In this document: positions 55,394 to 63,816 of the stretch, in pieces
How the letters are laid out: each line of letters begins with the position of its first letter
Numbering within the stretch: position 1 is the stretch's first letter
Assembly (NCBI GenBank): GCA_046704785.1
Contig: JBJKRF010000148.1
Coordinates: 1-63,862 of the forward strand
Length of the DNA: 63,862 nucleotides
Reading direction: 5' to 3'
Origin: JBJKRF01 sp046704785
GTDB lineage: Bacteria > Chloroflexota > Anaerolineae > Anaerolineales > Villigracilaceae
Notes under the pieces: model-generated
Databases searched by the model: none
Seen by the model: only the letters and a program-made list of their open reading frames with translations
Told to the model about the DNA's origin: nothing
Position numbers and translations under genes: made by a program

Positions 55394-56551
55394 ATGACGA
55401 CCTATAAAATAATCCAAAACGGAACGGTATACACGCCAGCCGAGAAGATCGAGGGGGGAGTGGTATTGATCGCCGATGGGCAGATTCAGGCGGTAGGCCA
55501 GCAGGGCCAGGTGCCCATTCCAGCCGAAGCCGAGCCTTTCGACGCGGGCGGTTTATCGGTGGCTCCTGGCTTCATCGACGTACACACCCACGGCGTCCTG
55601 GGATACGACAATATGGGCCTGGGCCTGGCGGAGGTCATTCCGCGCCTGCCGGCCTATGGCGTGACCGCCTTTATGGCAACCACGCTCACCTATCCCCGCC
55701 AGGAAGTGCTCGCAGCGCTGGAACAAATGGCCGAAGTGCTCTCCGCGCCGCCCAAAGGCGCAGCCTGCCTGGGGATTCACATCGAGGGGCCACATCTCTC
55801 ACCCAAACGTCCCGGCATGGCGACCGCTGAGTGGCTCTATCCGCTCTCCACGACGGATTTCCAAGCCTATCAGCAGGCAGCCGGCGGTCACATCAAGATG
55901 ATCACCTTCGCACCCGAAGAGGATGGGGCATTGGAGGCCATCCCGGCGCTGATCCGTGCCGGGGTAGTACCCGTGATCGGCCACTCAGACGCGACCTTCG
56001 AGCAGGTGCAAAAAGCGGTGGAATTGGGGCTCAACCATGCCACGCACACCTACAACGCCATGCGCCCCTTGCTGCACCGTGAGCCGGGCGTGGTAGGCGC
56101 CGTGATGTTCTTCGACCAGGTCTACGCCGAGTTGATCGCCGACGGCGTGCACATCCATCCGGCGGCGATGGAGATTCTGCTGCGCGTCAAGGGCCTGGAC
56201 AAGGTGGTGCTGATCTCAGACTCCGCGCCACTGGCAGGCCTCCCGGAGGGCGAATACGAATGGGAACACAAACCCATCCTGGTCAAAGGCGGACGCTGCC
56301 AGCTCCCCGACGGGACTCTGGCCGGGGCGCACGCCTCGCTCGACAGCGACGTCCGCAACCTGGTGCGATTGCTCGGCTACCCGCTGGAGAAGGCGCTGAT
56401 CCCGGCCACGCGCAGCGCGGCTAATTCGATCGGCGCGCAGCACAAAGGACGGCTCGAATCCGGCTGCGATGCCGACTTGGTCCTGCTCGATGACGATATC
56501 CGTCCGATTGCGACTTTTGTCGGCGGCGAACTGGTTTGGAAGCGCGAATGA
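55394..56551 (+). CDS. nagA: N-acetylglucosamine-6-phosphate deacetylase
   Basis: A 385-aa amidohydrolase that deacetylates GlcNAc-6-phosphate. The segments are in order: GFIDVHTHG near residue 58, HIEGPHLSPKRPG near 125 (metal Glu), GHSDATFEQV near 197, HTYNAMRPLLHREPG near 218, and the catalytic Asp in VLISDSAPLAGL near 274. It is complete. No nagB or transporter is adjacent, so its role could be recycling of cell-wall amino sugars. A terminator follows. Confidence 0.94.
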   Translation: MTTYKIIQNGTVYTPAEKIEGGVVLIADGQIQAVGQQGQVPIPAEAEPFDAGGLSVAPGFIDVHTHGVLGYDNMGLGLAEVIPRLPAYGVTAFMATTLTYPRQEVLAALEQMAEVLSAPPKGAACLGIHIEGPHLSPKRPGMATAEWLYPLSTTDFQAYQQAAGGHIKMITFAPEEDGALEAIPALIRAGVVPVIGHSDATFEQVQKAVELGLNHATHTYNAMRPLLHREPGVVGAVMFFDQVYAELIADGVHIHPAAMEILLRVKGLDKVVLISDSAPLAGLPEGEYEWEHKPILVKGGRCQLPDGTLAGAHASLDSDVRNLVRLLGYPLEKALIPATRSAANSIGAQHKGRLESGCDADLVLLDDDIRPIATFVGGELVWKRE

Positions 56552-56581
56552 ATCGAGCGGGCAAATCCCCTGTTGACGCTG

Positions 56582-56628
56582 AAAGTCAAAAAACGTGGAG
56601 GCTTTTCGCCTCCGCGTTCGACTTCAAA
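56582..56628. terminator. Bidirectional terminator between nagA and ABC exporter genes
   Basis: GGAGGC and GCCTCC with flanking ACG/CGT form the inner stem (about 56592-56618). GAAAGTC and GACTTC extend it, and A and T tracts lie on both sides. Confidence 0.75.
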
Positions 56629-56641
56629 AAAAGAGAAATGG

Positions 56642-58477
56642 CTAAATCGCCTCGCCTTTGAACTGGCTGACATATAGGTGGTGGTAAAAGCCGCGCTGGT
56701 CGAGCAACTGCTGGTGCGTACCTTTTTCGACGATCTCGCCATCGTTGACGACCAACACCTGGTCGGCATCGCGGATGGTGCTCAAACGGTGGGCAATGAC
56801 GAAACTGGTGCGCCCTTCCATCAGCCGCAGCAGCGCATTCTGGATGCGCACCTCGGTGCGCGTATCGACGCTGCTGGTGGCTTCGTCCAGGATCAGGATG
56901 CCGGGATCGGCCAGGATGGCACGCGCAATCGCCAGCAGTTGGCGTTGTCCCTGGCTGAGATTGCTGGCCCGCTCCGCCAGGTTGGTCTGGTATCCCTGCG
57001 GCAATTGACGGATGAAGTGGTCGGCGTCGGCCATTTTGGCAGCCCGGATGACTTCCTCGTCGCTGGCGTCCAACCGCCCATAACGGATGTTTTCCATGAC
57101 CGTATCGGAAAACAGGAAGGTGTCCTGTAAGACCAATCCAAGCTCACGGCGCAGGTCGGCTTTGCGGATATCGCGGATGTCCGCATCGTCGATGCGGATG
57201 CTGCCCTCGTCGATCTCGTAAAAACGGGTAAGCAGGTTGATGATAGTCGTCTTGCCTGCGCCGGTTGGGCCGACCAGGGCGATGGTCTTTCCGGCTCTGG
57301 CCTCCAGGCTCATATCTTTGATAATGGGTATTTCAGGACGATAGCCAAAACGGACATGCTCGAAGTGTACGTGACCGTGTATGGTTTCGAGCGAAAGCGC
57401 ATCCGGCGCGTCGTCCACTTCAGAGGGCACATCGATGATCTCGAAAACGCGCTCTGCACCGGCCAACGCCGCCTGGATGGAGTTGTACATATTTGCCAAT
57501 TGGCGCAGCGGTTGGATGAAATTCTGCCCATAGGTGATGAAGGTGGCGATGATGCCGACGCTGGCCAACCCTTGAAGCGCCAGCCAACCTCCCAACCCGG
57601 CCAGCACGATGACGAAGAAATTGCCCAAGACGTTGGTCAACGGCATCAACAACAAGGCATAACTGTTGGCATATACACTGGTGCGGAAAACTTCCTGATT
57701 GCTACGCCGGAAGGTATCGATGACCGACTCATTGCGACGGAACGCTTTGACCACTTTCTGGCCGCTGATAGCTTCTTCCATTACACCGTTCATCTCGCCC
57801 AGATGTTTCTGTAATTCACGGAATCCCCGACGCGTATACCGGGCGACAAACTCGGTAAAAGCGAACATGATCGGCACCACCAGCACAGAAGCCAGCGCCA
57901 GCCAGAAATTCAATATGAACATGGCGATCAGGATTCCCACCAACGAAAGTACGCTGGCCAACAAAGAGGTCACATTCTGCGAAACCGCCTGGTTGATGGC
58001 GTCGATGTCATTCGTCAGGCGGCTCATCAATTCACCGGCCGGATTACGGTCAAAGAAAGCCAGCGGCAGCGTTTGCAAATGGGAGAACAGGTCTTTTCGC
58101 AACTGTTTCAGCGCACGCTGTGAGACATCCGCCATCAGCCAGCCGGCAGCCGCCTGAAAGAGATTATTTAAGAGATAGACCGCCAGCATCCAGAGCGCGA
58201 TTCCCGATAGCCCCGCCAATTCTTTCGTCGAAATAAATTTATCGATTGCCACGCCCATCAAGTAGGGGCCGATCAACCCCAACACAGTATAGATGAGCAC
58301 AAAGACAAACACCAATGCCAGCATGAGCTTGAATGGCCCCAGATATGGCAACAGGCGCACCAGGGCGCTGCGCGGGTTCCGAGCTTTTTCGATCCTGGAC
58401 ATGCTCGATGGCCGTCGCTGCATGCTAGCGCGGATTCTGCTGGTATCGTGACTCGAAGAGGAGGATTGCATGCTCAT
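56642..58477 (-). CDS. ABC exporter half with canonical ATPase site
   Basis: A 611-aa half-transporter: a Ser/Arg-rich N-terminal tail of about 40 residues, six helices (about 45-330) and an ATPase domain. Walker A GPTGAGKT, Walker B ILILDEATSSVD with the catalytic Glu, and signature LSQGQ (Gln in place of Gly3) are visible. Its start overlaps the partner gene by 4 nt. With that subunit it should form a heterodimeric exporter like BmrCD/TM287-288. The substrate could be a drug, lipid or peptide. Confidence 0.92.
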   Translation of the reverse strand: MSMQSSSSSHDTSRIRASMQRRPSSMSRIEKARNPRSALVRLLPYLGPFKLMLALVFVFVLIYTVLGLIGPYLMGVAIDKFISTKELAGLSGIALWMLAVYLLNNLFQAAAGWLMADVSQRALKQLRKDLFSHLQTLPLAFFDRNPAGELMSRLTNDIDAINQAVSQNVTSLLASVLSLVGILIAMFILNFWLALASVLVVPIMFAFTEFVARYTRRGFRELQKHLGEMNGVMEEAISGQKVVKAFRRNESVIDTFRRSNQEVFRTSVYANSYALLLMPLTNVLGNFFVIVLAGLGGWLALQGLASVGIIATFITYGQNFIQPLRQLANMYNSIQAALAGAERVFEIIDVPSEVDDAPDALSLETIHGHVHFEHVRFGYRPEIPIIKDMSLEARAGKTIALVGPTGAGKTTIINLLTRFYEIDEGSIRIDDADIRDIRKADLRRELGLVLQDTFLFSDTVMENIRYGRLDASDEEVIRAAKMADADHFIRQLPQGYQTNLAERASNLSQGQRQLLAIARAILADPGILILDEATSSVDTRTEVRIQNALLRLMEGRTSFVIAHRLSTIRDADQVLVVNDGEIVEKGTHQQLLDQRGFYHHLYVSQFKGEAI

Positions 58478-60279
58478 TTCTGCGCCTCCTGCGCATTCTG
58501 TGACGAGGGCTCTTCCAGGTGGAAACCATTGCCCAATTGCGAGTCATAAATCTCCCGATAAATCGGGCTAGATTCCAACAACGTGCGATGGGTTCCCTCG
58601 GCGGCAATACGCCCCTTGTCGATGACGACGATCTTGTCGGCTTTCAACACAGTGCTGATACGCTGCGCCACCATCAAGGTCGTCCGCTGCGAGGCCGTAG
58701 AGCTGGTGCGCCGGTGCGCCAACGCATCCAAGGCTTCCTGAATTTTTGTTTCGGTCTCCACATCGACGGAACTGGTGCTGTCATCGAGGATCAGAATATG
58801 GGGATGGACCAACAGCGCCCGGGCGATAGCGATGCGCTGTTTCTGCCCTCCCGACAGGTTGGCACCGCGCTCCTCGACATGCGCATCGTAGCCCTGGGGA
58901 AACGACATGATGAAATCATGCGCCTGCGCGGCCTGGGCGGCAACAACCACGTCCTCGTCGCTGGCCTGGGGATTGCCATAACGGATATTGTCGCGCACCG
59001 TCCCGGAGAACAGCACGGTCTCCTGGGGAACGATGGCGATATGCGCCAGCAACGAGTCCTGCTGAATGTCGGTAACATTCAGCCCGTCGATCAGAATCCG
59101 CCCGCTGGAGGCGTTATAAAAGCGCGGAACCAGATTGACCAGTGTCGACTTTCCCGCACCGGTCGCGCCCAGGATGGCGACCGTCTGCCCCGGCTCGATG
59201 ACCAGGTCGATCCCATCCAGGACCTTTTCGCTGCTATTCCCATTGTAGTAGAAAGAGACGTTCTCGAAAACGATCCGGCCCTGAGCCGTTTCGGGCAGTT
59301 CCAGCGCGTCAGGACGATCCAGGATTTCGGGTACGGTCTCCAATACATCGTTGACGCGCTTGGCCGAGGCCAGACCACTGGCCCAGGTATTCGAGAGCAT
59401 GGTCATCATAATCAGGGGAGTCATGGTCGTTAGCAGGTAATTAGTAAAAGCCACAATCTGCCCGACGGTCAGATCGCCCTGGATCGCCTGGATGCCGCCC
59501 GCCCAAATGACAATGACCATACCGATGTTGACGCAAACAGTCAAAGCCGGCGACATACTGGCCATGAATTCCATGACCCGCACCGAATTTTCGGTAAAGT
59601 CCTCATTGGACGACTCGAAGCGCTCCCCTTCGAAATCGGCACGTACGAAGGCTTTCACCAGGCGTGCGCCAGCCACATTTTCCTGTAAGACGGTATTCAG
59701 CCTATCGAGCTTTTGTTGAACCAGCCGAAAGAGCGGCTCCATCTTGATGATGAAAAAGACAATGATGATCGAAGTCACCAACAGAAGCGGAAGCATCGTC
59801 AGCGCCAGGCTGCGGCTGGTACTGACCATCAAGATCAGGCTGCCAACCATCAGCAACGGAGCGCGCGTGCCGATCCGCAGCGATACCTGCACCAAGCGCT
59901 TCATCGCAACGGTGTCGCTGCTCAGACGCACCATCAACTGGCCGGTTTGCATGCGGTCAAGGTTTCCGAATGAAAAAGACTGGATTTTAAGAAACAGCGC
60001 GTCTCGCAGATCGCGAGCAACGTTCTCGCCCACTTGTACCGACAGAATATTGTTTCCGACGGCCACCAGGGTACTCGTGGCCGAAATACCAAGCATCACC
60101 AAGGCAGTCTGGAGCACCACTTGTTGGTTCTGTTGCTGGATGCCCTGATCGATGATGCGCTCGATCAGGCGCGGAATGGAAAGGTCCATAAAAACCAGCG
60201 AGGTCAGCAAGGCCAGGGCCGCAATCGCCCGTTTCCAGTAAGGGCGAACGAAAACCAATATTTTGGGAATTTGATCCAT
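58474..60279 (-). CDS. ABC exporter half with degenerate catalytic site
   Basis: A 601-aa half-transporter with six helices (about 15-320) and an ATPase domain. Walker A is GATGAGKST and the signature LSGGQKQR is canonical. Walker B reads ILILDDSTSSVD, with Asp where the catalytic Glu should be. This is the usual mark of the non-hydrolysing site in heterodimeric exporters; the canonical Glu is supplied by the partner. It is the first gene of the operon. No strong ribosome binding site is visible before the ATG. Confidence 0.92.
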   Translation of the reverse strand: MDQIPKILVFVRPYWKRAIAALALLTSLVFMDLSIPRLIERIIDQGIQQQNQQVVLQTALVMLGISATSTLVAVGNNILSVQVGENVARDLRDALFLKIQSFSFGNLDRMQTGQLMVRLSSDTVAMKRLVQVSLRIGTRAPLLMVGSLILMVSTSRSLALTMLPLLLVTSIIIVFFIIKMEPLFRLVQQKLDRLNTVLQENVAGARLVKAFVRADFEGERFESSNEDFTENSVRVMEFMASMSPALTVCVNIGMVIVIWAGGIQAIQGDLTVGQIVAFTNYLLTTMTPLIMMTMLSNTWASGLASAKRVNDVLETVPEILDRPDALELPETAQGRIVFENVSFYYNGNSSEKVLDGIDLVIEPGQTVAILGATGAGKSTLVNLVPRFYNASSGRILIDGLNVTDIQQDSLLAHIAIVPQETVLFSGTVRDNIRYGNPQASDEDVVVAAQAAQAHDFIMSFPQGYDAHVEERGANLSGGQKQRIAIARALLVHPHILILDDSTSSVDVETETKIQEALDALAHRRTSSTASQRTTLMVAQRISTVLKADKIVVIDKGRIAAEGTHRTLLESSPIYREIYDSQLGNGFHLEEPSSQNAQEAQK

Positions 60280-60298
60280 TGATGTACTCAGGTAATGG

Positions 60299-60403
60299 AA
60301 TTATTCTTTGGAGAGTTCTGTGAAAAGGAGAATTATGCATGCGTTCGTTTTGCCCAGAAAACGCACCCACAGGCAACTCTTACCACAGACTCCCAGAAAA
60401 GCC
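60299..60403. repeat. Interspersed repeat, head-to-head pair
   Basis: Reverse copy at 60299-60345 (plus strand TTCTTTGGAGAGTTCTGTG) and forward copy at 60364-60403 (CTCTTACCACAGACTCCCAG). It lies just upstream of the ABC exporter start at 60279. Confidence 0.55.
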
Positions 60404-60507
60404 TAAAGACAATTGTCTATCATACCCTCAATTTCGAATGGAAAAAGTATCTTTCGAAAAACATCCACAATTCATTCATAATCCAACCACAAAGGAGGAA
60501 AAAGAAG

Positions 60508-60663
60508 ATGCTTTTGGAATTTTCTGTTGTGAATAAGGAGTGGGAAAGTGTGGACACACAGCGCCAGATTATCGCGCTATGTAAAGATTTGTCCCTTCCA
60601 ATGGCATCGATACAAAGCGATAAAAATACTTCATCCCGGCCTGAGGGGGGCAGGTCGGGATGA
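60508..60663 (+). CDS. Possible 51-aa small protein
   Basis: The ATG at 60508 is preceded by AAGGAGG at good spacing and gives 51 codons (starting MLLEFSVVNKEWESV). The product is polar with no recognised motif. Its last codons lie inside a hairpin at 60628-60666. It may be a chance frame; the ribosome binding site is the only positive evidence. Confidence 0.3.
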   Translation: MLLEFSVVNKEWESVDTQRQIIALCKDLSLPMASIQSDKNTSSRPEGGRSG

Positions 60664-60666
60664 AGT
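60628..60666 (+). terminator. Hairpin, possible terminator
   Basis: ACTTCATCCCG and CGGGATGAAGT form an 11-bp perfect stem around a G-rich loop. A weak T tract (ATATTTT) follows some bases later. Confidence 0.45.
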
Positions 60667-60861
60667 GTCAATATTTTAGCACAGGATATATGCGTTGTCT
60701 ACCCCGAATTGCCCCAATTTTCCAATTCGCACAAACGTGAAAAGAACGGTCACGAGAAAAAGATGCCTCGGCACTTCCACAGGCTTTCGCTCTCGCTGAG
60801 AGGGCATGGCAAGCAGTCATTGCGTTTATCTTACAAGTTTCTTAGAAGGGGGACGTTCCTA

Positions 60862-60890
60862 TTGACATCCAAAAATAAGTATGTAATACT
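60862..60890 (+). promoter_or_regulatory. Strong promoter of the structured transcript
   Basis: A perfect TTGACA at 60862-60867 is followed 17 bp later by AATACT, with TG one base before it (extended -10), or after 16 bp by TAATAC. No long gene follows, so it should drive the small transcript downstream. Confidence 0.65.
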
Positions 60891-60891
60891 A

Positions 60892-61085
60892 CCTGCATTA
60901 GCAGGGCAACCTGCTTTATATATCGCCATCCTTAAAGAAGAGGAGGTGGTGTCTAACATGGACAGTAATAGTATCCAACGTAGCGCTGTGGCATCCCTCC
61001 TCGGTCTCCGATAAGGAAGCCACAGCGCGCCACGAATGCCGCCCGCAAGGGCGGCATTCAGGTTTAATACGGGGGAATGCCTGAA
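60892..61085 (+). ncRNA. Candidate structured small RNA or leader transcript
   Basis: Downstream of a strong promoter lie repeated self-complementary blocks. CCTGC-GCAGG-CCTGC (60892-60914) can pair in two exclusive ways. GCGCTGTGGC and GCCACAGCGC (60983-61028) enclose a small reading frame's end. GAATGCCGCCC-GCAA-GGGCGGCATTC (61034-61059) is a perfect 11-bp hairpin with a GNRA-type loop, and GAATGCC at 61075-61081 repeats its first strand, allowing another exclusive pairing. The next gene is on the opposite strand, so this is not an ordinary 5' leader. I do not recognise it as 6S, tmRNA, SRP or RNase P RNA. Confidence 0.45.
60958..61014 (+). CDS. 18-aa peptide frame inside the structured transcript
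   Basis: ATG at 60958 with GAGGAGGTGG about 8 nt upstream, then 18 codons (MDSNSIQRSAVASLLGLR) and TAA. The binding site is among the strongest in the window. CCCTCCTC inside the frame (60995-61002) could pair with GAGGAGG and mask it. It may be a leader peptide, a small protein or chance. Confidence 0.4.
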   Translation: MDSNSIQRSAVASLLGLR

Positions 61086-61111
61086 CTTGCACTTTGAAAA
61101 GCTTTACCTCC

Positions 61112-61152
61112 CTCATCGACTCCCTTGCCACGGGAAATTCCAAAGAACCCGA
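61112..61152. repeat. Interspersed repeat, forward copy
   Basis: Contains CTCCCTTGCCACGGGAAATT and CCAAAGAACCC, nearly identical to the copies at 55310 and 63772. It is the only copy that does not lie directly upstream of a recognised gene; it follows the structured transcript. Confidence 0.65.
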
Positions 61153-61166
61153 CCAGCGACCACAGA

Positions 61167-61200
61167 ACAAAAAACACCGCCCTCCGAACTGGAGGGCGGC
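61167..61200 (-). terminator. Terminator of pfkA
   Basis: On the minus strand CCGCCCTCC and GGAGGGCGG form a 9-bp perfect stem with a 5-nt loop, followed by TG and six T residues. It lies 14 nt past the pfkA stop. Confidence 0.9.
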
Positions 61201-61213
61201 AAACGGAACAAAT

Positions 61214-62299
61214 TTATTCGTCGCCGAATGAAATTCCAACGGAACGCGCAGTTATCACCTCGCTACCTTTGGGATCCACGCGCTTGGGCACGGCAAAAGC
61301 CTCGGTCAGCGGAATGTCGACGATGCTGTTGCTCTGCAAAGCTACCATGCGGTCGAAACGCCCCTCCGCCGCCACGTAGACGGCAGCCGAGCCGTAACGC
61401 GTGGCCAACCAGCGATCGAAAGCCGAGGGAGTGCCGCCGCGCTGGACATGCCCAAGGACGGTCACACGCGTCTCAATGCCGGTCACATGCTCGATATATT
61501 CTCCCACCTTATGACCGACGCCGCCCAGCCGCGGGACGTACATCTCGTCGCCGGAGCGGGTGAAGACCTGGTCCTCCTCGGGTGGTTTCGCGCCTTCAGA
61601 TACGGCCACAATGCTGAAGAGGCGTTCGTGTTCACGACGATGTTCGATCTGGTTCACAATAGAATCCCACTTAAAAGGGATTTCAGGAATCAGAATCACA
61701 TCCACCCCACCGGCCACGCCGGCGTGCAATGTGATGAACCCGGCATTTCGCCCCATCAATTCGACCACCATGACGCGATGATGGGCTTCCGCCGTGGTAT
61801 GCAGGCGGTCGATGGCATCAGTGGCAATATTCATCGCCGTATCGAAACCAAAAGTAACCTCGGTACCATTGATGTCATTATCAATGGTCTTGGGCACACC
61901 AATTACCGGAACACCGCGCAAAAACATATCGTGCGCAAAGCTGAGCGTGCCATCACCCCCGATCACGACCAGACAATCCAATTTTTGATCCTTGATCGCT
62001 TGAATAATGTCGTTCGAAACGTCGACGATTTCTTCCTTCCCATCGTTGACAACCTTGCGTGCATAGGGATTGCCACGATTGGCCGTCCCCAAGATCGTCC
62101 CCCCGCGTGGCAGGATTCCGCTCACATCGTCATCATTGAGCGGGATGACGCCACCTGGAATGAGAAATCCATCATAGCCGTCTTTGACTCCCAGAACTTC
62201 ACATTGATAGTCATTAATAGCTGTTTTAACAACTGCGCGAATGACTGCGTTCAGTCCTGGCGCATCTCCACCGCTGGTCAACACACCGATGCGCTTCAT
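61214..62299 (-). CDS. pfkA: 6-phosphofructokinase
   Basis: A 361-aa phosphofructokinase of the PFK-A superfamily. The nucleotide site GGDGT is at residues 114-118 (Gly at the position that is Asp in most PPi enzymes). The catalytic segment PKTIDNDI at 136-143 has Lys137, where classical ATP enzymes have Gly; this G/K combination marks the group III enzymes of actinobacteria and others, some of which use ATP and some PPi. MGRNAGFI near 185 and PEIPF near 220 are conserved. The ATG at 62299 follows GTAGGAGG by 9 nt; the TTG three codons upstream is rejected. Confidence 0.94.
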   Translation of the reverse strand: MKRIGVLTSGGDAPGLNAVIRAVVKTAINDYQCEVLGVKDGYDGFLIPGGVIPLNDDDVSGILPRGGTILGTANRGNPYARKVVNDGKEEIVDVSNDIIQAIKDQKLDCLVVIGGDGTLSFAHDMFLRGVPVIGVPKTIDNDINGTEVTFGFDTAMNIATDAIDRLHTTAEAHHRVMVVELMGRNAGFITLHAGVAGGVDVILIPEIPFKWDSIVNQIEHRREHERLFSIVAVSEGAKPPEEDQVFTRSGDEMYVPRLGGVGHKVGEYIEHVTGIETRVTVLGHVQRGGTPSAFDRWLATRYGSAAVYVAAEGRFDRMVALQSNSIVDIPLTEAFAVPKRVDPKGSEVITARSVGISFGDE

Positions 62300-62323
62300 A
62301 GCGTACAACCTCCTACAAAGTTA

Positions 62324-62435
62324 TAATGATCCTTCAGGGATCACCGTACAAGCTGCATTTATGAGAGTGTTTTCGCGTTAAATTCGAATTTTTGCTCTCG
62401 TACATCACCCTTTTTACGGAAATTCCAAAGAATCG
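62324..62435. repeat. Interspersed repeat, probable pair
   Basis: The forward copy at 62401-62435 (TTTTTACGGAAATTCCAAAG) is clear. A weak reverse copy may lie at 62324-62361. The locus is the 5' flank of pfkA. Confidence 0.45.
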
Positions 62436-62474
62436 TTAAGATAAAACCCACACGCATTATAGTCGCTTTCCGGC

Positions 62475-62500
62475 AAAAAGAAAGGCGGCAGTGCCGCCTC
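62475..62500 (-). terminator. Terminator of the DUF3048 lipoprotein gene
   Basis: On the minus strand GGCGGC and GCCGCC form a stem with a 3-nt loop, extended by AG/CT, followed by TTCTTTTT. Confidence 0.85.
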
Positions 62501-62517
62501 TCATCAATCCCGCAAGT

Positions 62518-63714
62518 TCAGGGAATCTGGAACGTAAAGCGCCAATCGGAATCGCTGCGTTGAAGCTGTGTGGTCGCACCAACGATCTCGATCCAGGTAT
62601 TTCCAGGCTTGAGGGGGAATATCTTGTTATCAGGTGTAACCAGATTATAAAGCATATTCTGTGCCAGCCGCTGCCAACTTAACTCGAAGCCCTGGCCGTC
62701 ACGGAACAGATAGGCTTTTCCTGGTCCGGCCATGACAATATCGACGATCTCCGGCTTGCGGGAATAGTATTGATGCGGCACATAGAGCACAAGCAAGTTA
62801 TCGGCAGAAATGGGCTGATTGGTCAGACGGTCGGTCAGTTGGGCATATTGTTCATTCTTGCCATTGGTGGGATCGTCTGTTGTATCGGAATAACGATAAT
62901 ACTTCCCTGTCGTGGGATCATAATCCCAACGGTTGTAGATGGCCGATGAATAACGGACGTAAACATGCTGCGCCGGCGCTCCTTGTTGCGGCAACCCGTA
63001 ACGGAAGAGCCAGCCGTCCAGGTTCTGCGGTCCGTTTCCACCGGGAACCTTCTTCTGGTCGAAGTATTTCGTCAGGTTGGCAGTGTTCGTCATCAGATAG
63101 TTGACGCCGTTCGGTTCGTAACGACACATCGGGGGGCAGACGAAGCTGACCAGGCGGTCGGCGTAATTCATGTTATAGAGCAGGTTGAGCACACGATAGT
63201 CGGCAGAGCCGAAGGCGAAATCGGGCTTGTACATCTGCATAATGTGATTGTCGAAGAAGCGCGCCGAACGGATGGGCCCTACCATCGAAGCGTCCTGCCC
63301 AAGGTAGAGCGCAATGAAGCGCGTGGTGCCCTCTTCGGTGTAATATTCGTAGACGTGGTCGGCCAGTGAAAGTCCCCATTGCGGACGATACTCACGCGGA
63401 AGGTTGGCGACCTTAACCGCTAACGGACGGCGATTCAGCAGGTCGGGGTTGTCCACCTTCAAACCTGTCAGGGGATCGATGCCCTTGGGGAAATTCTGCG
63501 GACCATAACCCTCCGCCGGGTAATTCGGCGTTGGCGAGACAGTAGGGGTAGAAGTCAGGGTGACGGTTGGCGTCAGTGTCAGTGTTGGGGTCAGGGTTGG
63601 GGTTAAGGTCAGCGTCGCAGTCGGAGTCTCGGTGGCAAAAAGACCAAGAGGAGAAACCGATCCGCAGGCTGCCAGCAAAACACACATCAAGGCGAAGAGT
63701 AAAAACCGCTTCAT
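62518..63714 (-). CDS. DUF3048 (YerB-like) lipoprotein
   Basis: A 398-aa surface lipoprotein. The signal peptide ends in the lipobox LLAAC (residues 13-17). A Thr/Pro/Leu-rich linker with repeated TPTLT units follows to about residue 65. The DUF3048 N-terminal domain is at about 75-215 (RRPLAVKVAN, VGPIRSARFFD) and the C-terminal domain at about 240-395 (RYSDTTDDPTNG, DNLLVLYVPH, GNTWIEIV). The function is not established. The ATG at 63714 follows GGAGG by 5 nt; the longer frame to the window edge is not used. A repeat element lies upstream. Confidence 0.9.
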   Translation of the reverse strand: MKRFLLFALMCVLLAACGSVSPLGLFATETPTATLTLTPTLTPTLTLTPTVTLTSTPTVSPTPNYPAEGYGPQNFPKGIDPLTGLKVDNPDLLNRRPLAVKVANLPREYRPQWGLSLADHVYEYYTEEGTTRFIALYLGQDASMVGPIRSARFFDNHIMQMYKPDFAFGSADYRVLNLLYNMNYADRLVSFVCPPMCRYEPNGVNYLMTNTANLTKYFDQKKVPGGNGPQNLDGWLFRYGLPQQGAPAQHVYVRYSSAIYNRWDYDPTTGKYYRYSDTTDDPTNGKNEQYAQLTDRLTNQPISADNLLVLYVPHQYYSRKPEIVDIVMAGPGKAYLFRDGQGFELSWQRLAQNMLYNLVTPDNKIFPLKPGNTWIEIVGATTQLQRSDSDWRFTFQIP

Positions 63715-63771
63715 TGGTCCTCCAATGGACACAATCATACCGCAAATTCGAACCATCCTGCCTGCTCGATT

Positions 63772-63816
63772 GTGGGTTCTTTGGGATTTCCCGTGGTAAG
63801 GGAGTAAATGTGGGGT
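63772..63816. repeat. Interspersed repeat, reverse copy
   Basis: On the minus strand it contains TTTACTCCCTTACCACGGG and AAATCCCAAAGAACCCAC, the best match to the family pattern. It lies 58 bp upstream of the DUF3048 gene. The window's last bases (AACCCACAAA) look like the start of a facing forward copy. Confidence 0.65.

Larger units (their letters stand above)
60280..60857. other. Non-coding region upstream of ABC exporter
   Basis: The region between the exporter genes and pfkA is over 900 bp and lacks a gene of normal size. This left part holds a repeat pair, a weak 51-codon frame, a hairpin and AT-rich sequence. The 122-codon frame at 60295-60663 has no recognisable protein features and spans the repeat, so I do not call it a gene. 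Confidence 0.5.

Noticed and set aside
60295..60663. 122-codon frame upstream of the ABC exporter as a gene
   Set aside because: It runs through the repeat pair and has unusual composition with no recognisable domain. Only the internal ATG at 60508 has a ribosome binding site, so I list that part at low confidence.
63560..63799. Plus-strand frame rich in Val/Gly repeats opposite the DUF3048 gene
   Set aside because: It is the complement of the Thr/Pro-rich linker codons and has no independent support.
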